DNA of 47,163 nucleotides from Sphingopyxis sp. 2PD (lineage in GTDB: Bacteria; Pseudomonadota; Alphaproteobacteria; Sphingomonadales; Sphingomonadaceae), in NCBI RefSeq assembly GCF_005503695.1, contig NZ_SCMU01000024.1, positions 1 to 47,163 of the forward strand, given 5' to 3'. Positions 8,116 to 14,979 of the stretch are shown here, one piece after another. The notes beneath the pieces were generated by a model, which worked only from the letters and a program-made list of their open reading frames with translations, did not search any database and had not been told where the DNA came from. Position numbers and translations under genes: made by a program. Numbering within the stretch: position 1 is the first letter of the stretch; each line of letters starts with the position of its first letter.

Positions 8116-8679
8116 ATGGCCCCGGTTCAGGACCAGCCCGCAGTCGATCACCTCAAGCTGGAAGCACTCGCGTTGGCTGCGAAATCCACAAAGAGCTTCC
8201 ACGCCTTTGCCCGCGCATTGTCGGCAGCACATAAAAGTGACCCCGCATTCCTGTACGAGGTGGAGGAGGCGGCGAAGATCAAGCGACGGGCGCTATTCTA
8301 TCTTTCCGACGTTGGCGGCTTCCTCACCGATCACGGCATCACCGAAAAGCAGGCCGAGCGGATCGGGTGGACTAAAATCCAGATTGTCGCCCGCCATGTC
8401 CGCTGCAACAATGCGGTCAGCAAACGGTTGATCCATCGCTATCTCAAGATTGCCGAGCATACCACGGCGCACCGGCTGCCAGCCGCGCTGAACAATCAGG
8501 ATGATGACCGCCCGGTGACAAGCCGCACAGTGTTGCTCCGCATACCCGCTGACGCCTATCCCGCGCTGGAGAACGCGCTGCTGGCCCATGGAGCAGAAAA
8601 GCAGGGCCGAGGGCTGGTGGGCAAAGAGCAGGCGATCATGGCTCTAATACAGTCCGCGACGCCCCCTGCCCGCTCATAA
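8116..8679 (+). CDS. Uncharacterised island protein, 187 aa
   Basis: The start at 8116 (MAPVQDQPAVDHLKLEALAL) is chosen over the in-frame ATG at 8101 because AGGAG (8105-8109) sits six bases upstream. The protein is helical and charged. Notable stretches are KSFHAFARALSAAHKSDPAF, LYEVEEAAKIKRRALFYLSD and AERIGWTKIQIVARHV, then a C-terminal part with RTVLLRIPADAYPALENALL. No family is recognised with confidence. Its place ahead of the RarA-C-like protein and recombinase, with the palindromic 15-mer before it, suggests it belongs to the same module. A DNA-binding or accessory recombination role is only a guess. Confidence 0.6.
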   Translation: MAPVQDQPAVDHLKLEALALAAKSTKSFHAFARALSAAHKSDPAFLYEVEEAAKIKRRALFYLSDVGGFLTDHGITEKQAERIGWTKIQIVARHVRCNNAVSKRLIHRYLKIAEHTTAHRLPAALNNQDDDRPVTSRTVLLRIPADAYPALENALLAHGAEKQGRGLVGKEQAIMALIQSATPPARS

Positions 8680-8683
8680 TGCT

Positions 8684-8755
8684 GGGGACAATCCCAAGGA
8701 CAAACGGGCCTGTTTTTCTATGTCGGGGACAGTTCTGGGGACATCGCTCCCCGAC
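8684..8755. promoter_or_regulatory. GGGGACA repeats and inverted repeat upstream of 8947
   Basis: GGGGACA occurs at 8684-8690, 8725-8731 and 8737-8743. GTCGGGGA (8722-8729) and TCCCCGAC (8748-8755) form an 8-bp perfect inverted repeat around 18 nt. The 267-nt gap 8680-8946 has no convincing gene, so this cluster may be a control or binding region for the gene at 8947. Confidence 0.4.
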
Positions 8756-8946
8756 CCGGTTTCTTCCCACATTTCGCTGATATTGCATGGCATTGATTGA
8801 ATCACCCAAGGCTCGTGCGAATACGGGGATAAGCCCGCTATTCTTTCCCGCGCCATTCTGCGGCTTTTCCTTGGCTCCGTCATCCATCCAGCTAACGCTC
8901 ACGGCGGGTCCCACGATTTTCGGCCTCCCTGACAAGGAGGTTGAAT

Positions 8947-10008
8947 ATGACATTCCCCGAACAGATTGCGCCGCTCGACCCGTGGGCGGCGTCATCGCTG
9001 CTGCAAAAGGCGATCCGGCGCAGCGAGGTCGATTATGCAATCCACGCCGCCCGCACATTGCATCGGCAGCGCGGCACCGGCATCTGGCGCAGGTGCCTGC
9101 TGATCGCCTGCGAAGATGTCGGCATCGGCGATTTGGACCTCGTGCGCCATGCTACGCTGATGACGCTCGGTCGCGACATGCGACGGCCCTTCGGCGATGA
9201 CAGTGAGGTGCTGACCGATCTCGTTCGGCGTCTGGCGGAAGCTCCCAAGGATCGCAGTCCCGATTATCTGATCTGCACCGCGATACAGCACCCCGGCTTC
9301 GAGCATGAGCGCGAAATGGTCGCTCAGCTATCGACCGACCAGCAGATCGCCGTTGCAGTCGATCCCGATCAGCCGGTCGTCGCGCGCGCAATCGCCATGT
9401 GGCATGCGAGCGGCGTCAACGGCGGCGGACCCAAGATCGTCGGCACCGGCGCGTTGCCGCAACTACTCGACGCATTCGATCAGCGCGGGTTTCCTGACCC
9501 GCTGGCAAGCATCATCGAAACCGCTGCCCGCAAATGCCGGGAACCGATCGTGGTGATGATCCCGCTGCTCTGGAAGCTGGTGCAGGAGCGCAGAGGGACC
9601 ACAGCGGTCGAGGACAGCCCCGTTCCGACCGCACCGACATTTCACGGCGTCCCCGCCTGGACTTGGGACAAGCATACCCGGCTTGGCAAACGTGCCATGC
9701 GCCAGTTCCTCCGCGAGACGCCTACGCTCGACGCAACAATGTCGCGATATGTTTCTGACTTTCGCGCGCCGACAGTCGTGGAGATGGCCTGCTTTTTAGT
9801 GGATGCGATCCCCATCGCACGTCGATTGAACTGGTCCCGGTCGCGAGAACTGGAAGCTATGGGGCTGGAAACCGACATGATGAAGATCGGTTGCCCCCGC
9901 GATGGCGTGAAGCCAATCCTCGACATCGTCCGCGCCAACCTCGACCAGCTCAATTCCATTCGATGCCGCCTGCTCGCCGCCCAGATCGAGCGGGGGAGCG
10001 TAGCATGA
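8947..10008 (+). CDS. RarA/MgsA C-terminal-like protein without AAA+ domain
   Basis: A 353-aa protein; AAGGAGG (8934-8940) lies six bases before the ATG at 8947. Near the N terminus, WAASSLLQKAIRRSEVDYAI, then ARTLHRQRGTGIWRRCLLIA, then CEDVGIGDLDLVRH resembles the helical C-terminal domain of RarA/MgsA replication-recombination ATPases, in which KxxRxSDxDAA and RRLxxxAxEDVGLAD are conserved. No Walker motif is present. The remaining 250 residues are not recognised. The stop overlaps the start of the next recombinase gene by ATGA (10005-10008), so the two are translationally coupled. This suggests a joint role in DNA transactions; that is an inference. Confidence 0.6.
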   Translation: MTFPEQIAPLDPWAASSLLQKAIRRSEVDYAIHAARTLHRQRGTGIWRRCLLIACEDVGIGDLDLVRHATLMTLGRDMRRPFGDDSEVLTDLVRRLAEAPKDRSPDYLICTAIQHPGFEHEREMVAQLSTDQQIAVAVDPDQPVVARAIAMWHASGVNGGGPKIVGTGALPQLLDAFDQRGFPDPLASIIETAARKCREPIVVMIPLLWKLVQERRGTTAVEDSPVPTAPTFHGVPAWTWDKHTRLGKRAMRQFLRETPTLDATMSRYVSDFRAPTVVEMACFLVDAIPIARRLNWSRSRELEAMGLETDMMKIGCPRDGVKPILDIVRANLDQLNSIRCRLLAAQIERGSVA

Positions 10009-11009
10009 CCTCCAATCCCCAGAAGCATGTCCGATTATTTGCAATTAATTGCACAAGCATCAGCGAGAGCGATTTCACCAGTGGTTTGGTCATTGGTGAG
10101 AACCAGGCCCAAACCGGGCTGGCAGCGGCAATCCGGCCGTTCCTAACCCAATCCCTCTCCGACGCCAGCAAACGTGCCTACCGGGCTGATATGAGGCATT
10201 TCGAGGCAGCGGGCCGATCTATCCCATGTTCGCCTGAGAGCTTAGCAGCCTATCTGGCGGACATGGCCGCGACCCATGCTGTGGCGACGATCCAACGGCG
10301 GATCGCGGGGATCGCCAAAGCGCATCGGGCCGCAGGTTTTCCCGATCCTACGAAATCCGAGATCGCGAAGGCCACCTTCCGCGGTATAAGGCGCACGCTC
10401 GGCATGGCCCAGCGCGAGGCCGCTGCGCTACAACGCGACGATCTGTTTTCAGCGTTGGCATGTATGGGAAACCGGGCCATCGACGTTCGCGACAAGGCGC
10501 TTCTCCTCATCGGCTTTGCCGGTGCCTTTCGCCGGTCAGAGCTGGTCGGACTGAACTGCGCCGACATTGAGCATGTCCGGCAGGGCATCGTGATTCATCT
10601 TCGCCGCTCTAAAACCGATCAGATGGGGCAAGGCCGTAAGATCGCAATTCCGCATGGGCGTACCCGCTGGTGTCCGGTGCAGCATCTCAGTGACTGGCTC
10701 GCCGCCGCCGGGATCGACGACGGCCCGACATTCCGGCCGATCAATCGGCACGGGCACATCGCCCCCGAGCGCCTCTCCGGTGAGGCGGTATCGAACATCG
10801 TCAAACGGCGCATTGCGGCGGCGGGCTTTGATCCCGAAGCCTATTCCGGGCATAGTTTACGGGCGGGATTGGCGACCAGCGCCGCAATGGCCGGCGCGTC
10901 GATGTGGAAGATCAGACAGCAAACCGGCCATGCGTCCGACTCAATGCTGACCCGCTACATCCGCGATGGCGACATGTTTACCGATAATGCCGCTGGAGCC
11001 ATATTTTGA
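10005..11009 (+). CDS. Second tyrosine recombinase/site-specific integrase
   Basis: A 334-aa protein. The start at 10005 is supported by GGGGAG upstream and a 4-nt overlap with the preceding stop. Residues about 40-125 form a SAM-like core-binding domain (LTQSLSDASKRAYRADMRHF). The catalytic domain shows Arg176 in GAFRRSEL, Lys203 in RRSKTD, His283/Arg286 in HSLRAG, His309 in TGHAS and the nucleophile Tyr318 in RYIR, so all six catalytic positions are present. It is distinct from the integrase at 20593 and lies 3.4 kb inside the island. Whether it acts on the island, on a nested unit or on a multimer-resolution site is unknown. Confidence 0.85.
   Translation: MTSNPQKHVRLFAINCTSISESDFTSGLVIGENQAQTGLAAAIRPFLTQSLSDASKRAYRADMRHFEAAGRSIPCSPESLAAYLADMAATHAVATIQRRIAGIAKAHRAAGFPDPTKSEIAKATFRGIRRTLGMAQREAAALQRDDLFSALACMGNRAIDVRDKALLLIGFAGAFRRSELVGLNCADIEHVRQGIVIHLRRSKTDQMGQGRKIAIPHGRTRWCPVQHLSDWLAAAGIDDGPTFRPINRHGHIAPERLSGEAVSNIVKRRIAAAGFDPEAYSGHSLRAGLATSAAMAGASMWKIRQQTGHASDSMLTRYIRDGDMFTDNAAGAIF
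10040..10054. repeat. Palindromic 15-mer TGCAATTAATTGCAC, copy 2
   Basis: Identical to 8038-8052 in the same orientation, 2,002 bp away. It lies inside codons 12-17 of the second recombinase gene, just after its start, where a bound protein could block transcription or recombination could act. Confidence 0.75.
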
Positions 11010-11066
11010 GCGGCCTCTCCACAAAATAAAATCTCATTATGTCCACCCCTGCGGCGGGATGACTTG

Positions 11067-11279
11067 TTACGGCGGCGAGTTTTCAGCGCGAGGCCGAGTC
11101 TCAACGATCACCGAATAACCTTCGAATGACCTAATCGTTGGCACGGCACCATGCCAACGCTCATCAATCCACACGACAAGCTCATTTCGTGGTTTGTGTG
11201 CCCGCACGAGCACAGAAGCAGCCCATTTTGGCAGCTGCAATGACGTCAAAAGCGCCCTAGCGGCCCGTTCCACTTCCAT
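11067..11279 (-). CDS. 70-aa partner protein of the trypsin-like protease
   Basis: A small soluble protein (MEVERAARALLTSLQLPKWA ... VRAHKPRNELVVWIDERWHG) with an alpha-beta-rich look and no signal peptide. Its ATG follows the protease stop by one base (TGA-A-ATG), so translation is almost certainly coupled. Small domains that accompany trypsin-fold proteases are known from bacterial conflict systems, where they are thought to regulate or target the protease. Assignment to such a class is an inference from context, not from a recognised motif. Confidence 0.7.
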   Translation of the reverse strand: MEVERAARALLTSLQLPKWAASVLVRAHKPRNELVVWIDERWHGAVPTIRSFEGYSVIVETRPRAENSPP

Positions 11280-11280
11280 T

Positions 11281-12360
11281 TCAAGCGTTGTGTCCGCCCA
11301 ATAGAGTTACGTTAAATGCGTTCAAAATCCGTTGGATTGGGATAATAAACGTCAATGCCTTGTCAGCCGATACAGCATACACCAAACCTACCGCCCGCGT
11401 CACGCCGTCGTTCCCAGTGGTAACGACGAGAGAACCCGAGTCTCCTCTGTCCGCAAACGGTTGGCCGAGGTTGCCTTGGGCGACCAGAACCTCATGGAAA
11501 TAAACCAGACCATTGAACTGTGGAACTTGCATAGCCACGGGTTCAAAACCGACCGACTGACCCAATATTGTCCCGGAGGTTAGGCCCGTCGTGCGACCGA
11601 CCTTTCTAACACTTATCCCAGTTTGCGGTGGGGCGATCTCTGTAGGTGTATCATATGCGGCCCTCTGCATCGAACTGATCAATGCAGGGTTAGATACGCG
11701 AAAGATGGCTGCATCGATATTGCCCGTGGCATCGATGTTATCGGGAATTCCAGTCGTCCAAGGAGCCACCTGCGCATGATGGCCTAAGGTAAATGGATCA
11801 TGCCCGCCTGGCCGAACATCGACCAACCCCGGAGCGACGATGGGGACATGAACCTCCGAATATCCACAACCTCCGGTTACGTGATTATTTGTCAGGCCGA
11901 ATATCTCACCGGCGGCGTTTTGAACCAAGCAGCCAAGCGTTCCCGCTGACACCACGTTGCCGATCGATATCGAGGAGCCACAGGTGTAAAAGTTATTGTG
12001 AAGAGTGAAATTTCCAGCCGCCGGTCCCCCAGAAGCCGGAATGCGGATTTGGGGAGGGTGCGCTTTGACGTAACGAAACGTGGCCCCCTCCTCCGATGTC
12101 TCTGGAAGCGTTTCCAGCTCCTTTTTGGTCAGCTTTTGGTGAGTGCAAACGATGATTTCGTTGTTTTCGGGGCTGACAAGAACAAGATTGATCTTGCGAG
12201 CGTTAAAAATGCTCTCCGCCGCTGCGGCTTGATTGGTTTCCGCTAGATCATTCAGGTCATCGCCTTGGCCAACAAGATCATCTTCAGGCGGCTGATAAGT
12301 CAGTATTCCCTGCTCCGCAGCCCAAGATTTGAACCGCGCGGCTTCTTCAGCAATTGGCAT
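11281..12360 (-). CDS. NAL1-like trypsin-fold serine protease
   Basis: A 359-aa protein; GGGGGG precedes the start. Residues 1-110 are an unrecognised, probably cytoplasmic N-terminal region without a signal peptide. From about 120 the chymotrypsin-like fold is clear: GTLGCLVQNAAGEIFGLTNN then His160 in NNHV, Asp216 in GNIDAAIF and Ser308 in DRGDSGSLV, a complete catalytic triad. VRKVGRTTGLTSGTI is also typical. The N-term/GTLGCLV/NNHV layout resembles bacterial homologues of the plant NAL1 proteases. Without a secretion signal, and sitting in a defence island behind an XRE regulator, it probably cleaves an intracellular target. The target is unknown. Confidence 0.82.
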   Translation of the reverse strand: MPIAEEAARFKSWAAEQGILTYQPPEDDLVGQGDDLNDLAETNQAAAAESIFNARKINLVLVSPENNEIIVCTHQKLTKKELETLPETSEEGATFRYVKAHPPQIRIPASGGPAAGNFTLHNNFYTCGSSISIGNVVSAGTLGCLVQNAAGEIFGLTNNHVTGGCGYSEVHVPIVAPGLVDVRPGGHDPFTLGHHAQVAPWTTGIPDNIDATGNIDAAIFRVSNPALISSMQRAAYDTPTEIAPPQTGISVRKVGRTTGLTSGTILGQSVGFEPVAMQVPQFNGLVYFHEVLVAQGNLGQPFADRGDSGSLVVTTGNDGVTRAVGLVYAVSADKALTFIIPIQRILNAFNVTLLGGHNA

Positions 12361-12473
12361 GACACCCCCCCTTTTTCCTGTAAATAGTGTCCCAGCCAGC
12401 CTTCAATCAAGAATATTGTTGCAAGAGAAGGCAGCGGGTCTCCCGGATGCTACGCTCCACAGGACATAGGAAA

Positions 12474-13076
12474 TCAGAATCTCAGCGAGGAGAGCGCCTG
12501 AACGACTTGTGGCCGCAGTTGCCATTCGAAGTGTCCGGTATTCATATTCCGCAATAAACTTTCGAGCATTGAGGTGTGGGGATGCTCGGGATCGAGATCG
12601 CGGGGACGTGCGATGGCGCATGTCCATATTTCCGTTCCATCAGATCGCGTCGGCGGTGAGAAGTCGATCTCCTCCGCGAGCCTTTTACCGAGCTTCCCGT
12701 AATGCAAATTTGCACCCTCGTAGCCCGCATAGCCCGCAGCGTCGGCAAGCTGGGTCGCGGTGATCAAATAATCTGGCGCTCGAAAATGCGCGCTCAGCAT
12801 TCTACGATATCCGTCCGCCAAAGTCGGCAATACCGCTGCAAACGCCCGTTCATAGACCAGTGAGGAGGGTGCTCCCTCGACGTCCAGCTCGGACAGCCGA
12901 TGATTTTCGAGTTCGTCCAGTTCTCGGCGCACATCGGCGAGAACGTGATCCCGTGTGTCTCCCCTCGTCTTGATAATGAAGTGCTTGCCACGATAGGCGT
13001 TGGCACCCCAACGGTCATCTGCTGGACCAATCTTAATAGTGTATTTTCCGTACTCGATGGTTTCGAACTGCGGCAT
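12474..13076 (-). CDS. Uncharacterised protein of the protease cassette, 200 aa
   Basis: The start at 13076 has GGGAGG upstream. The N-terminal half (FETIEYGKYTIKIGPADDRW ... HFIIKTRGDTRDHVLADVRR) is followed by YRRMLSAHFRAPDYLITATQ then LADAAGYAGYEGANLHYGKL. To my recollection the latter segment resembles a module found in proteins linked to HNH endonucleases, but no HNH motif is present here. EWQLRPQVVQALSSLRF closes the protein. Function unknown; it could be a DNA- or ligand-recognition partner of the downstream protease, 113 nt away on the same strand. Confidence 0.65.
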   Translation of the reverse strand: MPQFETIEYGKYTIKIGPADDRWGANAYRGKHFIIKTRGDTRDHVLADVRRELDELENHRLSELDVEGAPSSLVYERAFAAVLPTLADGYRRMLSAHFRAPDYLITATQLADAAGYAGYEGANLHYGKLGKRLAEEIDFSPPTRSDGTEIWTCAIARPRDLDPEHPHTSMLESLLRNMNTGHFEWQLRPQVVQALSSLRF

Positions 13077-13151
13077 CCGCGCCTCCCTTCGTGTCGCTGC
13101 GGCACGATGGCCGGTCCGAATTTACAATCGGTTTCGGCGAGCGGAAAGCAA

Positions 13152-13487
13152 TCAATCTTTTCGACGCAGCGCGGCTTCAATCACGCCATTTATCCACCGC
13201 AGCTCGTCGTCCCCCAAGCTGCCCAGTCGGCTAGTTATGTCGGTCAATTGCCCTCGCTGTAGCTGGCCTGACGGGAGATTAGACGTAAACAACTCGGCGG
13301 GATCGACCTCCAGCGCTTCCGCAAGCAGGGAAATGACCCTGAAACGCGCGCCCGTGTTTCCGTGTTCAATTTTCGAAACCATGTCTGTGCTGATGTTCGC
13401 ACGCTCGGCCAACGCCTCCTGCGTCAGCCCTTTCCGCAGGCGGTGCGCCTTTACCAGCCCGCCAAACCTTTTCCGCAAATCGACCAT
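13152..13487 (-). CDS. XRE-family helix-turn-helix regulator
   Basis: A 111-aa protein with AGGAGG before the start at 13487. Residues about 5-65 form a Cro/C1-type HTH (VKAHRLRKGLTQEALAERAN then ISTDMVSKIEHGNTGARFRV). The C-terminal tail (LTDITSRLGSLGDDELRWIN) is helical. It is the first gene of a same-strand series with the 200-aa protein, the protease and the 70-aa partner, so it likely controls that cassette. A role as controller of the restriction operon is less likely given the distance. Confidence 0.85.
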   Translation of the reverse strand: MVDLRKRFGGLVKAHRLRKGLTQEALAERANISTDMVSKIEHGNTGARFRVISLLAEALEVDPAELFTSNLPSGQLQRGQLTDITSRLGSLGDDELRWINGVIEAALRRKD

Positions 13488-13644
13488 GGTTCCTCCTGGT
13501 CGATGGGTAACCGGGAGGTGCTTCTGCCATGAGGGATGGCAATTCGATATTCGGACGAACCTATAAGTAAATTCTAACTTTTTCGAATTAGCTTACGACC
13601 TTCAGATGGGGCGACGCTGGCGAGCCCAATGTCGGGGAACAGAA

Positions 13645-14064
13645 ATGGTCGGGAAATTCATGGGCGGTGCGGGGCTCTTCATTTTGGCGGTATCGCTTCT
13701 CGCGAAGATTGTTGTCGGGGAGCCGTCGGATGGGGAACTGAAAGCAAGGGCGGCTGAATTGGGTGTCCGGTACGAAAGCGACTGGGGCAACAGCTTTAGC
13801 GTCACCGCGACGGACTTCGGGCCGAAGTGGCCTTTCACGGCGAGCAGCGCCGAGATATTCTGCAAGATGACCGACTATGATCGCCCGATGGTGACGGTTT
13901 CATTCGACGGTGGGACGACGATGTACGGCCTGAATGGCGTCGCTCTCGGGAAAGAAAAGATGATGCGTCCCGACGATCATCAAAAACGAAACGAATATGG
14001 GTATTTCGTCGGCGACACCGCAAGCCTCATCCAGCGGGCCATCGCTCAGTGCGGATCACGCTGA
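13645..14064 (+). CDS. Membrane-anchored or exported DUF2511-like protein
   Basis: The start at 13645 (MVGKFMGGAGLFILAVSLLA) has GGGGA upstream; the frame is open from 13606. One N-terminal hydrophobic segment acts as a signal or anchor. The globular part contains FGPKWPFTASSAEIFC and SFDGGTTMYGLNGVALG, which matches the WPFxxxxxxxxC...xxYxLNGxA pattern of DUF2511/YebY-type periplasmic proteins. Its role in the island is unknown. Confidence 0.6.
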   Translation: MVGKFMGGAGLFILAVSLLAKIVVGEPSDGELKARAAELGVRYESDWGNSFSVTATDFGPKWPFTASSAEIFCKMTDYDRPMVTVSFDGGTTMYGLNGVALGKEKMMRPDDHQKRNEYGYFVGDTASLIQRAIAQCGSR

Positions 14065-14140
14065 TCGCCGCTCTTTACACCACGTTCAGCTATTCCGCGT
14101 AATTCAGCTTTGGATAATTGCGCCAAAATGCTTGAGGGGA

Positions 14141-14866
14141 ATGGCTGTGCTGCGCCAAAATGACCGTGGGAAATGGATCGCCGGTTGCGGTGTTGTTGGG
14201 GGGCTGATGCTGCTCGCAACGCAAGATAACGCCCATGCCCAAATGACCTCGACGAACTGCATGGTGAGCGGAAACATGGTCAATTGCACGTCCATCGGCG
14301 GCTGCTCTGACTATCAGTACGACGACGGCGGGCAGGCTCTTGGGGAAGGGATCGGCAAGTTGATCGCGAGCATCGGCGAAAAGAACTTCCGAAAGAAGAT
14401 AGGCAAAATGCTCGCCGATGGCGATTGCCAATCAGCATCGCGCTACGCCTATGAAAAAGGGCGGCTCGAATTGGGCTCGTCAATCGCGCAGGCTTGCCGC
14501 CCAGCACCTCCGCCCGCCGCATCTGCGGTCAGTAATAATACGGTCGTCATAAACCCCGCCGATTTGGAAGGCGCACTGCTCCGGGTCGCCCAAACCGCGA
14601 AAACCCCCATGGAGATCTTCGAACAAACCACCGTTTCGAAGGTTGACGCGGTTGGCAACCAGCTCATCCTGACGGCGCTGGTCGATCGCAAAGGGGCTTC
14701 GATCACCGAGGCCGGACGGCAGCGCATAATTCGTGATATTTGCCAATCCTCCGGCCCGCTACTGCAAGCCGGAGCCACCGTTCGGATTGATTTCTTTGAA
14801 CGCTCCGCAGCGAAGGGGCGAGCGATCGACACAGTGGTCGCTACTAGGCGCGAATGCGGCGTCTGA
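14141..14866 (+). CDS. Exported protein of unknown function
   Basis: A 241-aa protein from the ATG at 14141, which has TTGAGGGGA directly upstream; the longer frame from 13997 overlaps the previous gene and is rejected. A signal peptide is clear: MAVLRQNDRGKW, a hydrophobic core (IAGCGVVGGLMLLATQ), then AHA as a likely cleavage site. The mature part has paired cysteines (CMVSGNMVNCTSIGGC, and single Cys residues in DGDCQSA, AQACRP, RDICQSS and RECGV). The C-terminal half (EQTTVSKVDAVGNQLILTAL) looks like an alpha-beta domain. No family recognised. It follows the 13645 gene on the same strand by 76 nt. Confidence 0.65.
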   Translation: MAVLRQNDRGKWIAGCGVVGGLMLLATQDNAHAQMTSTNCMVSGNMVNCTSIGGCSDYQYDDGGQALGEGIGKLIASIGEKNFRKKIGKMLADGDCQSASRYAYEKGRLELGSSIAQACRPAPPPAASAVSNNTVVINPADLEGALLRVAQTAKTPMEIFEQTTVSKVDAVGNQLILTALVDRKGASITEAGRQRIIRDICQSSGPLLQAGATVRIDFFERSAAKGRAIDTVVATRRECGV

Positions 14867-14891
14867 CGTTGAAGGCTTCCGATCCCAACCT

Positions 14892-14912
14892 CTGATAATC
14901 CCTTCTTATCAG
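14892..14912. terminator. Small hairpin between convergent genes
   Basis: CTGATAA (14892-14898) and TTATCAG (14906-14912) form a 7-bp perfect stem with a 7-nt loop between the convergent 14141 gene and the helicase gene. It is AT-rich and lacks a clean T-tract on either side, so a terminator role is tentative. Confidence 0.3.
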
Positions 14913-14979
14913 GGGTAAAAAGCAGCTCGAAAGGAGGATTTCAGGAACGCGGCCATGTCCGCGCGGCGTAGCACTACGC

